The notes under the pieces are model-generated. The model ran no database searches. It was not told where the DNA came from and was given only the letters and a program-made list of their open reading frames with translations. This document shows, one piece after another, positions 1 to 6,703 of a stretch of DNA of 22,221 nt. Source of the stretch: an uncultured Oscillospiraceae bacterium. Its GTDB lineage: Bacteria > Bacillota > Clostridia > Oscillospirales > Oscillospiraceae. The stretch spans positions 1 through 22,221 of the forward strand of contig CAAFEV010000344.1 of NCBI GenBank assembly GCA_900762005.1. Direction: 5' to 3'. How positions within the stretch are numbered: position 1 is the stretch's first letter; every line of letters begins with the position of its first letter. The translations under genes and the position numbers were made by a program.

Positions 1-1960
1 AGGTAAATTTATCGAACATCCGCTCCGGCAGGAGCAGATTACCCCGGAATTTACCGCTGTAATCGGAGAAATAGCCGGTAATTTCGGTATCCTTGTCAAG
101 CTGAACACGTTTTTCGCGGTAGACCTGCTCGGTATAGGACAATGCCAGCAAAAAGACCGCCAGCAGCAGACATATGACAGGAACGACGACAGAGCGGACA
201 CCGCCGCGCCGCACGGACAGCAGGAGATATTTTCTGCCTGCACCGCGCAGCAGGGAGGTTTTACGCTCACGCGGAGCGGTGTTATGCCTGCGCTGCTTTT
301 TCTCGCGCTTTTGCTTTTTGATGCGCAAAATCGGGAGCAGAAAGCAAAGGCAGAGCAGCAGCCCGACCAGCAGCACACACGCCGCGCAGCCCAAAAGCAG
401 CAGCAGCGGCATCTGTACGGAGGCGGTGAGCGGCTTAATCACCCCCAGCCCCGTGGTGCTGAAGGCGGTGGTGTCAAAGGTAATTGCCGTGCTGCGCTGG
501 AAGATGTCGTTCAGCAGCGCGGTAAACTGCTTGGAAACCGGACAGGCAATCAGCACCGCCGGCAGCAGAATGGCACCGGTGCCGTAGAGCGTATAGCGGC
601 ACAGCGCGGCGCGGGAGGTGCCAAGCATATACATGGTTTGCAGTGCATCTGCCTGACGGCTGACAAAAAGGAAAGCGAAGAGCAGCAGCAGTGCGAGCGC
701 GACGATTGCCGCAAGCAGCAAAAGCCGCAGCGCACCGGTCAGCAGCTCCGAAAGTGCGTGATACACGCCGGCGTAGCCCTGGTCGTAAACCGTAACTGTG
801 ATATCCGAAGGAAGTAATCCCTGCGGCAGGGTGCGCACGCCGTTTTCCAGCCGTAGGGTACCGATGGTGTAACCGGCAAGCCCGGCAGGCACGTCGCCGA
901 AGCTCGACATAAAGACGCGGGGCAAATCCTCGTTGGAGCTGCTGTAGATGCCGCTGACGAGGCAGGGAATGGTCTGCATCGCCGTCACATCCGGGAAGTA
1001 GGCGTCCGAGAGAGAATAAGCATCTGTGGTGAATACATCAATCGGGACGGTGTCTCCGACGGAGAGCTTCAGCCGACTGGCAATAACCTCCGGCAACAGG
1101 CAGCGAACCGTGCCGTCGGCGCATTCCTCCGGTGTATAGAGCTTGCCGGATTTTAAGATGTAATCGTTTTGTGAGAACGCCTCCAGCATTGCCGGCTGGG
1201 TTGCCAGCGTTGCATAGCGGCAGTTGTTGATTTTTTCATACGCCTCGGCAATCCGGTAGAACATGGTAAAGCGCGGGTCCTCCACGCTGTAGCCCTCGTC
1301 GGTCAGCTCTACAATCGGTACCGAAAGGCTCAGATCGGCGTCAACGGCAGCGCGCGGCAGAATGGGCATTACCGATATCCCGCTATGCCCCGTGGGTGCT
1401 CCGTCGGAGACACCGCACAGCAGATACCGCTTGCCGGATTCCGGCGTGAGATAAGCATTGCTGCCGTCCTCCTCCTGCGGCATATTCAGAAAAACAGTAC
1501 GTCCGGGCTGAATGGTGGAGGAATAAAGCACGTTTTTGACGGTGGCAAGCAGTTGACCCTCCACATTGAAGCTGTTGACGCTGACCTCCAGCACAACTGC
1601 CGTTTTCGCGGGCATATTATCTTTGATATTCTCAAAGCCCCCGATAAAAACGCCGGCGTTCTGCGTCTTCTCGGCTTGCAGGATATAGGGCTTTTGCTCC
1701 AGCGCATCGAAGTCAATCGCATCTTGCAGCGCAACCGCGCTCGGGTCGCGGATGTCCTGATTGGGATACAAACCGCTCTGATATTCCAAAGTAGCTGTCG
1801 TGACATAAGTCTCTTTGCACTTGTTTATGGTTTGCAGACAGGTGTTGACGAGCGTAGAGCCGAGCATGAGTACCACTGTCAGGGCAAAAATCAGGATAAA
1901 AAACAGGATGCTCTTGAGCGGACTGCGTCGGACAGACAATAGACTGTTGCGCAACTGCAT
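1..1960 (-). CDS. FtsX/MacB-type ABC transporter permease, 3' part cut by window edge
   Basis: The frame is open from an ATG at 1960 to the left edge, giving about 653 residues without a stop, so the C-terminal part lies outside the window. The start is supported by an AGGAGGAC ribosome site (1967-1974) and a promoter just upstream. Visible: an N-terminal membrane segment at about residues 16-37 (KSILFFILIFALTVVLML), a large extracytoplasmic domain of about 350 residues, an FtsX-like membrane block from about 395-460 containing FLFVSRQADALQTMYMLGTS, a further hydrophobic segment near 516-530, and the start of a second half (a membrane segment near 580-607 after SVRRGGVRS). This resembles the duplicated FtsX permeases of Firmicutes that export or sense peptides and lipids together with a separate ATPase. 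No ATPase lies directly upstream (the preceding genes are an acyltransferase and a glycosyltransferase), so a partner would have to be beyond the left edge. The substrate cannot be told. Confidence 0.85.
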   Translation of the reverse strand, partial: MQLRNSLLSVRRSPLKSILFFILIFALTVVLMLGSTLVNTCLQTINKCKETYVTTATLEYQSGLYPNQDIRDPSAVALQDAIDFDALEQKPYILQAEKTQNAGVFIGGFENIKDNMPAKTAVVLEVSVNSFNVEGQLLATVKNVLYSSTIQPGRTVFLNMPQEEDGSNAYLTPESGKRYLLCGVSDGAPTGHSGISVMPILPRAAVDADLSLSVPIVELTDEGYSVEDPRFTMFYRIAEAYEKINNCRYATLATQPAMLEAFSQNDYILKSGKLYTPEECADGTVRCLLPEVIASRLKLSVGDTVPIDVFTTDAYSLSDAYFPDVTAMQTIPCLVSGIYSSSNEDLPRVFMSSFGDVPAGLAGYTIGTLRLENGVRTLPQGLLPSDITVTVYDQGYAGVYHALSELLTGALRLLLLAAIVALALLLLFAFLFVSRQADALQTMYMLGTSRAALCRYTLYGTGAILLPAVLIACPVSKQFTALLNDIFQRSTAITFDTTAFSTTGLGVIKPLTASVQMPLLLLLGCAACVLLVGLLLCLCFLLPILRIKKQKREKKQRRHNTAPRERKTSLLRGAGRKYLLLSVRRGGVRSVVVPVICLLLAVFLLALSYTEQVYREKRVQLDKDTEITGYFSDYSGKFRGNLLLPERMFDKFT

Positions 1961-1992
1961 ACAGTTGTCCTCCTATTAAAAGCATTTTGCAC

Positions 1993-2021
1993 ATAATACC
2001 ACAAAATGACGTGTTTCGCAA
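1993..2021 (-). promoter_or_regulatory. sigma-A-like promoter of the FtsX permease gene
   Basis: On the minus strand, TTGCGA (2016-2021) and TATTAT (1993-1998) are separated by exactly 17 bp. Transcription would start near 1986, leaving a leader of about 26 nt with the AGGAGG ribosome site. It lies in an AT-rich gap just downstream of the terminator of the previous operon. Confidence 0.6.
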
Positions 2022-2062
2022 GACATTTTGGAAATAATGCAAAAAATAATTAAATAATTATG

Positions 2063-2095
2063 AAAAAAACTGCGGCGGTGGGACTCCTGCCGCAG
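2063..2095 (-). terminator. intrinsic terminator after the acyltransferase gene
   Basis: Read on the minus strand, a 7-bp stem CTGCGGC / GCCGCAG (2089-2095 and 2070-2076) with a 12-nt loop is followed directly by seven T residues (2069-2063) and more AT-rich sequence. The stem begins one base after the TAG stop of the acyltransferase. It separates the glycolipid operon from the permease gene. Confidence 0.8.
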
Positions 2096-2914
2096 CTAAG
2101 AGACGTACTCCGTATTTTTCGCCGGGGTTGCCGCCTCGTCGCGGATATAACGGATATATTCCGGCTGCTTTGCGCCTGTCGCCTCGCGGCGCATAAAGCG
2201 GTAGCATTCCTCACGCAGCCGCTGCCGTTCGGCACGCTCGGGGGCAGCGGCATCGGGATAGACGGGCCTGCCGATTTTCACCGTGATAAGGGGGTGCCTG
2301 TTTTTGAACAGCTTGCGCTCCCGATAGGTCACAACAAACGGCACGGCGGGGACGCCGCAGCGTACCGGATAGACAAACGAGCCGGAGCGGAACGGACGGA
2401 TTCCCGTATAATAAGGCCAGATATGAGCCTCGGGGTAAATACAAATGACACTGCCGCGCTTCAAGCGCGTCTGCACCGCCTCGCCCAGATGCACCAGACC
2501 GTGCGGGTCATCCGGCAGGGGCATCGCGCCGAGCATCTGGACTAATTGCTTCATTCCGATAATGGAGACGGACTGTGCTCCCGTGAGGATGAACGCCTTA
2601 CGCGGAAAGGTGAGCAGGGTGGGCGAAAAAGCGTCATAGACGGACTGCGTGTGGTTGCCGTAGAGCACGTAACCGCCGCGAATGCCGCGCAGGTGCCTCC
2701 GCCCTTGGATACGCACGCGGAAAATAATTTTGCAGTAAAGGAAAGCAATCGGCGTGACGATGACCCGATAAACAAGAAAGGCGAGAAAAATCCACAGCGG
2801 ATTTTTTCGCAGATAGGGGTGCTTCGCGGAGACCTTGACCGCACGCAGGTTCTTTGTAGCCGCAAAATCGTCATTCAATGCATCCCGATATACAAATGTC
2901 TTAATCGGCTTCAC
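2096..2914 (-). CDS. PlsC-like acyltransferase (glycerolipid/glycolipid acyltransferase family)
   Basis: The protein has 272 residues. A hydrophobic stretch at about 39-63 (LWIFLAFLVYRVIVTPIAFL) precedes the acyltransferase core. The active-site block reads GNHTQSVYDAF; the His-Asp spacing is HX5D rather than the textbook HX4D. The second block reads YPEAHIWPYYTGIRPFRSGSF, where FPEGTRS would be usual; the Glu and the later F-GSF positions are kept. The start is GTG at 2914, chosen because a GGAG site lies 8 nt upstream. It overlaps the end of the glycosyltransferase gene by 14 nt, implying translational coupling. Known family role: acyl transfer to lysophosphatidate or related lipid hydroxyls at the membrane. 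Inference from the neighbour: it may act on a glycolipid or its precursor. A generic annotation as 1-acyl-glycerol-3-phosphate acyltransferase would be reasonable but the substrate is unproven. Confidence 0.87.
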   Translation of the reverse strand: MKPIKTFVYRDALNDDFAATKNLRAVKVSAKHPYLRKNPLWIFLAFLVYRVIVTPIAFLYCKIIFRVRIQGRRHLRGIRGGYVLYGNHTQSVYDAFSPTLLTFPRKAFILTGAQSVSIIGMKQLVQMLGAMPLPDDPHGLVHLGEAVQTRLKRGSVICIYPEAHIWPYYTGIRPFRSGSFVYPVRCGVPAVPFVVTYRERKLFKNRHPLITVKIGRPVYPDAAAPERAERQRLREECYRFMRREATGAKQPEYIRYIRDEAATPAKNTEYVS

Positions 2915-4052
2915 CGTGTTTTCTCCTGATTGTGTCTGAAATCATGCGCTCCATCTCGTCCATGCAGGTCTGTTGGTCAAAGCGTTTGGCATAGCCGAGG
3001 TACTGCTGCCGGCACTGCACAAGACGTTCCGGCGAGTCGAGCCAGTAGTCAATCCGCTCGGCAAGCGACTTCGGATTGTTGAAACGGAATAAATTCTGCT
3101 CAGACAGCGCAAAAAACCGTGTTGCACTGCGCGGAGAGTCGGCAATCACGGGCACCAGTCCGCAGGAAATCGCCTCCAGGCAAGAAATCGCTTCAATTTC
3201 AATTTCCGCCGGATGCACATATAAATCCGCGTAATTGATGACCTTCACCAGCTCCTGCCGCGTGAAAAAGGACATGATTGGCTGCCGCTTCAGCCGTTTA
3301 GCGGCGTACTTGCGGATATGCGCTTCCTGCGGTCCCGCTCCGGCAAAGACAAGCTGAATGCGGTCGGCATACTTGGAACGCGCCGCGCCGTCAATCAGAA
3401 CACAGTGCGATTTTTCCTTGCTGTAGCGTCCGGTGAATAAAATTACAAAGGTGTCCTTGTATTCGGCGGGCTTTTCACTGCGGTTTTGCACAAAAATACG
3501 GTTCACGCCGTTGGAGATAACGCGCCCCTGCGTTTTATGTCCGATGGCTTGCTCATAGGTGTTGCGGATGAACTGCGTGGGGTAGTGAATGCAATCGACC
3601 ATGGAATACACATGGCGGTCGAAAAAGCGGTAAACCTTGCGGTTGAACCGTTTGGAATTCATTAGGAGAATATGATTGGTAAAATTCTCCGCCTGACAGT
3701 GAAATCCCGCCGTGACGGGAATATCCCGCGCCTGCGCCAGCTTCACCACGGCGTTCGACGCAAAAAAGGGCACGAGCAAATGCACGGCATCCGCGCCGTC
3801 GATTGCCGATTCCAGAATCTCCGCGTCCGGACGGGCAATGCTTACGCCGTTCTTGCGCACATAGTTATTCAGCGGGCCGAAGTTAATCGTCGGAATGATG
3901 AAATAATTCGGGTCGCCGCGCCGCGTCTCGTCCGGGCAGACCACGCGCACGGTGTGACCCTTTGCCTGCAGGGAACGAATCAGGTTCATCGCCGCAACGG
4001 TGGTACCGTTATTCTCCTCTCCGAGCACATCACAGATTATGACAATAATCAT
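2901..4052 (-). CDS. GT4-family glycosyltransferase (diacylglycerol glucosyltransferase-like)
   Basis: The product has 383 residues from the ATG at 4052 (MIIVIICDVLGEENNGT). An in-frame ATG at 4097 exists, but it has no ribosome site, whereas AAAGGA lies about 12 nt before 4052; ATG 4064 is also possible but sits directly against that site. The fold is GT-B: an N-terminal Rossmann half with the Gly-rich ENNGTT acceptor loop, and a C-terminal Glycos_transf_1 half with FTGRYSKEKSHCVLIDGA, FAGAGPQE and the nucleotide-sugar block HPAEIEIEAISCLEAISCG. There is no signal peptide, so it should act at the cytoplasmic face of the membrane. The gene is first in an operon with a PlsC-like acyltransferase, which suits glycolipid synthesis (for example 1,2-diacylglycerol 3-glucosyltransferase relatives). 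Donor and acceptor are not determinable here. Confidence 0.88.
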   Translation of the reverse strand: MIIVIICDVLGEENNGTTVAAMNLIRSLQAKGHTVRVVCPDETRRGDPNYFIIPTINFGPLNNYVRKNGVSIARPDAEILESAIDGADAVHLLVPFFASNAVVKLAQARDIPVTAGFHCQAENFTNHILLMNSKRFNRKVYRFFDRHVYSMVDCIHYPTQFIRNTYEQAIGHKTQGRVISNGVNRIFVQNRSEKPAEYKDTFVILFTGRYSKEKSHCVLIDGAARSKYADRIQLVFAGAGPQEAHIRKYAAKRLKRQPIMSFFTRQELVKVINYADLYVHPAEIEIEAISCLEAISCGLVPVIADSPRSATRFFALSEQNLFRFNNPKSLAERIDYWLDSPERLVQCRQQYLGYAKRFDQQTCMDEMERMISDTIRRKHGEAD

Positions 4053-4119
4053 CTTTATGACCATTCCTTTCGTTTCGAGCAAGGCACAAAAGACCATAAA
4101 TTAGAAATGGCCGTGTGTT

Positions 4120-4161
4120 GCCGCGTTTTTCGGTTGCCGCGTCAGCGGCAAGAAAAACGGC
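4120..4161 (-). promoter_or_regulatory. long stem-loop in the glycosyltransferase 5' leader
   Basis: A nearly perfect hairpin: TTGCCGC (4134-4140), a 4-nt loop, GCGGCAA (4145-4151), flanked by GTTTTTC (4125-4131) pairing with GAAAAAC (4152-4158) across a 2-nt bulge, and GCC/GGC at the outer ends. No T run follows on either strand, so it is not a standard terminator. A second small stem-loop (TGAAGC 4172-4177 with GCTTCA 4186-4191) lies further upstream in the same leader. Both are inside the roughly 160-nt untranslated region predicted from the promoter at 4219-4247. It could be an mRNA-stability or regulatory structure; no known riboswitch family was recognised. Confidence 0.45.
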
Positions 4162-4218
4162 TTAAATTAAATGAAGCTTGAGCTTGCTTCAAACTTGTCT
4201 CTTTCCGCCGATATCTTC

Positions 4219-4247
4219 AGTATACCGTTCTTTCTCTGCTTCGTCAA
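4219..4247 (-). promoter_or_regulatory. sigma-A-like promoter of the glycosyltransferase-acyltransferase operon
   Basis: On minus, TTGACG (4242-4247) and TATACT (4219-4224) have a 17-bp spacer. The predicted start of transcription near 4212 gives a leader of about 160 nt before the ATG at 4052. It is divergent from the cysK promoter, the two -35 boxes being 36 bp apart. Confidence 0.65.
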
Positions 4248-4283
4248 TATCCACTTTTCGCAAAAATCGTAAATGTCGGGGAA

Positions 4284-4312
4284 TTGACAAGGGCAGGGTG
4301 GCGTGATATGAT
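4284..4312 (+). promoter_or_regulatory. consensus sigma-A promoter of cysK
   Basis: TTGACA (4284-4289), 17-bp spacer, TATGAT (4307-4312). Transcription should begin near 4319, only about 22 nt before the cysK ATG. This rules out the upstream in-frame TTG at 4284, which is the -35 box itself. No T-box, S-box or obvious CymR-like box was recognised in the short leader, so any cysteine control would have to act at the promoter. Confidence 0.75.
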
Positions 4313-4340
4313 TTGCACAAAAACAGGGGGAGACTATGAT

Positions 4341-5276
4341 ATGGCACGAATTTATCGGAGCATGGAGCAGCTCATCGGCAATACGCCGTTGCTGGAGCTG
4401 GCGCGCATTGCGGCGCAGCTTAAACTGGAAGCGACAATTCTTGCAAAGCTGGAGTGCATGAATCCTGCCGGCTCGGTCAAGGACAGGGTGGCAAGGGCAA
4501 TGCTCGAAGATGCAATCGCACGCGGCGCGTTGAAGCCGGGCGGCGTTATCATTGAGCCGACCTCCGGCAACACCGGCATCGGTCTGGCGGCGGTTGCCGC
4601 CGCAAGGGGCTACAGGGTAGTGCTGGTCATGCCGGACACCATGTCGATAGAGCGGCGCAAGCTGGCACAGGCATACGGCGCGCAGGTCGTTTTGACCGAG
4701 GGCGCAAAGGGAATGCCCGGCGCGATTGCCGGGGCGCAGGAGCTTGCCGACGCACTGCCGAACAGCCTATTGGCGGGGCAGTTTACCAATCCGGCAAATC
4801 CGGCGGCGCACCGCAAGACCACAGGCGTGGAGATTTATGACGATACCGACGGCGCGGTGGATATCTTTGTTGCGGGTGTCGGCACGGGCGGCACGATTAC
4901 CGGCGTCGGGGAGTATCTGAAATCGAAAAACCCTGCGATTCGGGTGGTTGCGGTCGAGCCGTTTTCCTCAGCAGTGCTCTCCGGCGAAAAAGCAGGAAAG
5001 CACGGCTTGCAGGGCATCGGCGCGGGCTTTGTGCCCGAGACGCTGAACACGGCAATTTATGACGAGGTGTTTCCCGTCAGGGAGCCGTCCGCCTATGCAA
5101 CGGCGCGGCTGCTTGCACAAAAGGAGGGCATTCTGGTCGGAATCTCCTCCGGCGCGGCGGCGTATGCCGCCATTGAGCTTGCCAAACGCCCGGAAAACAG
5201 CAGTAAGAATATTGTCGTTCTTCTGCCGGATACCGGCGAACGCTATCTGTCCACAGAGCTGTTCGGCGCGGAATAA
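4341..5276 (+). CDS. cysK: cysteine synthase (O-acetylserine sulfhydrylase A)
   Basis: The protein has 311 residues, the usual CysK length. It makes L-cysteine from O-acetylserine and sulfide with pyridoxal phosphate in the cytoplasm. Visible family motifs: NPAGSVKDR with the Schiff-base lysine K47, the substrate loop SGNTG (75-79), the phosphate-binding GTGGT (181-185), GIGAGFVPE (226-233), and GISSG (267-271), whose Ser contacts the cofactor ring nitrogen. The start at 4341 was chosen because GGGGGAG lies 8 nt upstream and the promoter overlaps the longer open frame. The gene is monocistronic on plus, divergent from the glycosyltransferase operon and convergent with the DHHW gene. Cystathionine beta-synthase-like or O-phosphoserine sulfhydrylase paralogues share the fold, but the motifs and length fit CysK best. 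Confidence 0.95.
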   Translation: MARIYRSMEQLIGNTPLLELARIAAQLKLEATILAKLECMNPAGSVKDRVARAMLEDAIARGALKPGGVIIEPTSGNTGIGLAAVAAARGYRVVLVMPDTMSIERRKLAQAYGAQVVLTEGAKGMPGAIAGAQELADALPNSLLAGQFTNPANPAAHRKTTGVEIYDDTDGAVDIFVAGVGTGGTITGVGEYLKSKNPAIRVVAVEPFSSAVLSGEKAGKHGLQGIGAGFVPETLNTAIYDEVFPVREPSAYATARLLAQKEGILVGISSGAAAYAAIELAKRPENSSKNIVVLLPDTGERYLSTELFGAE

Positions 5277-5295
5277 ACTGCATAAACAAAGCAAC

Positions 5296-5334
5296 GGGGC
5301 TGTATCGAAATGCAACACATTTCGATACAGCCCC
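5296..5334. terminator. bidirectional palindromic terminator, cysK / DHHW operon (copy 1 of a repeated palindrome)
   Basis: A perfect 17-bp stem (5296-5312 with 5318-5334; left arm GGGGCTGTATCGAAATG) with a 5-nt loop sits between two converging genes, 19 nt after the cysK stop and 16 nt before the end of the DHHW gene. T-rich stretches follow on plus (CCCCTTTTACTTTTG); on minus they are weaker. The core CTGTATCGAAATG recurs at 12298-12311 in almost the same form. Confidence 0.75.
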
Positions 5335-5350
5335 ACCCCTTTTACTTTTG

Positions 5351-6691
5351 TCACTCCACAAGACGGTTGAGCCATGCGACATAGTACTCGGAATTGATCA
5401 TCATCGGGTAGTTGAGGATAATGCAATCCTTGACCTTCTGCTGCGCCGCGAATTCCGCCAGATTCAAAGAGGGCTTGCCGTCGCGGTTGAACTCACGCGG
5501 GTCAATGACGATAATCTTGCTGTAATGACTGGTCAGCCACGGCGCAAAGGAATTGCCGTAGGACTCCTTCAGCAGCATACAAACCGGGCCGTTGACATCG
5601 GTTTCGATGATGGTAATCGGGTGGTCACCGCCCAGATAGCACATATACTTGTTGGAGACATTGTCGCCGATATAGCTGATGCAGCCAATCGGATATTCAT
5701 CGTCTAAGGCGGCGGAGGTATAGTAGCTCGTGCTCGTATTCACAAAGGGACGGTAGATGTGTACGGTGTCCGGGTTATCGCGCAGAACCGAGGCCTGCGA
5801 ATAGTCGGACAGATAGCTGTACATCGAGCCGACAAAGTTGTCCAGCTCACTTTGCTCGAACGCACTGAGCGACTCCGCCTGCAAGCCCGCTTGCTCGCAA
5901 AAGGCGGTGTAGGCGTAATAGGCACCGAGCTGTGTCCAGTGGTGGTCGGTGCGGAAGTAGATGTACTCATCCTTGTGCGCCTTGAGCGCGGAATAGGCAT
6001 CGACCGTTTTGACCGCGTCACCCATTTTCTCGTAGCAAAAGGAAATCATTTTTGTCTGAGAGTTATCGCCGGTGTGGTAGTCCTTCGGCGTGTAAAGCTC
6101 TGCGGAATTCGGCGTGATGATGCTGAAGGTGCGCACACCCGTGCCGAGCTTGTTTGCAATAGCGGTGACGGCGGCGGCATAGTCCTCCATCACGTCATAA
6201 TCCGCGTTGGGGATTTCCATGGCACGGTTGCCGATGATAATCGCCTGTCCGAGGTTTTCCACCACTGCGTCGGCATACTCATCCGGCTCCTCCGCCGTCG
6301 GAGGTGGCGGCTCCGTCGGCACGGCGGGGTCAACCGTCTGACCCGGCTCGGTCGGGGTCGTCGCAGGCTGCGTCGGGTTCAAAGACGCTCCTCCGTTGGC
6401 GGCATTGCTGTTCATATCAATCACCAGCGAGACGTTTTTATCGTCCTTGCCGCCAAAGGAAAAGGCATAAAAGCTCTTCAGCGAGGTGTTTGCATTTGCC
6501 AGTGCCTCGGACGCTTCAAAATGCGCCTTGTAGCGGTTCCCCAGCGTTTGGAAGTAGGTCCCGTCAAACAGTGAGCCAAAGGTGAAGCTTGTGCCGGCAG
6601 CTGACTGCGTGCGCTGTGTCAGCGCGAAAAAGCCGACAAACAGCAACACGGCAAGCAGAACCGTACAGACAATCGTATAAATCTTTTTCAT
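5351..6691 (-). CDS. DHHW-family AlgJ/AlgX-like cell-surface protein (polysaccharide O-acetylation partner)
   Basis: The protein has 446 residues. An N-terminal membrane segment at 4-24 (IYTIVCTVLLAVLLFVGFFAL) acts as signal or anchor. The DHHW motif TDHHWT is at 248-253 and, later, KESYGNSFAPW at 375-385. By analogy to the SGNH-like AlgX/AlgJ proteins, D249 and H251 with S377 would form the catalytic triad; this assignment is inferred. A Pro/Thr/Glu-rich stretch at about 105-137 (several TEP repeats) looks like an unfolded insertion between the N-terminal part and the catalytic domain. It follows the MBOAT gene after 12 nt, with AGGAGG directly behind that gene's stop, so the two are one operon. 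Known role of such pairs: the MBOAT protein moves acetyl groups across the membrane and the DHHW/AlgJ protein places them on an exported polysaccharide. The acceptor polymer is unknown. Confidence 0.88.
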   Translation of the reverse strand: MKKIYTIVCTVLLAVLLFVGFFALTQRTQSAAGTSFTFGSLFDGTYFQTLGNRYKAHFEASEALANANTSLKSFYAFSFGGKDDKNVSLVIDMNSNAANGGASLNPTQPATTPTEPGQTVDPAVPTEPPPPTAEEPDEYADAVVENLGQAIIIGNRAMEIPNADYDVMEDYAAAVTAIANKLGTGVRTFSIITPNSAELYTPKDYHTGDNSQTKMISFCYEKMGDAVKTVDAYSALKAHKDEYIYFRTDHHWTQLGAYYAYTAFCEQAGLQAESLSAFEQSELDNFVGSMYSYLSDYSQASVLRDNPDTVHIYRPFVNTSTSYYTSAALDDEYPIGCISYIGDNVSNKYMCYLGGDHPITIIETDVNGPVCMLLKESYGNSFAPWLTSHYSKIIVIDPREFNRDGKPSLNLAEFAAQQKVKDCIILNYPMMINSEYYVAWLNRLVE

Positions 6692-6703
6692 GTTCCGCCT
6701 CCT

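Noticed and set aside
284..817. Plus-strand open frames at the left edge (174-587 and 284-817)
   Set aside because: Both are antisense to the partial FtsX permease, which has clear membrane segments, a ribosome site and a promoter.
3672..4181. Plus-strand open frame of 169 codons
   Set aside because: Antisense to the glycosyltransferase and its leader; no ribosome site.
4284..4340. Upstream extension of cysK to a TTG at 4284
   Set aside because: The TTG is the -35 box of a consensus promoter; the ribosome site and family N-terminus fit ATG 4341.
4248..4340. S-box or cysteine T-box in front of cysK
   Set aside because: Only about 22 nt would be transcribed before the ATG, with no T-box or SAM riboswitch motifs.
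5759..6574. Plus-strand open frame of 271 codons
   Set aside because: Antisense to the DHHW gene; Arg/Val-rich without domain features.
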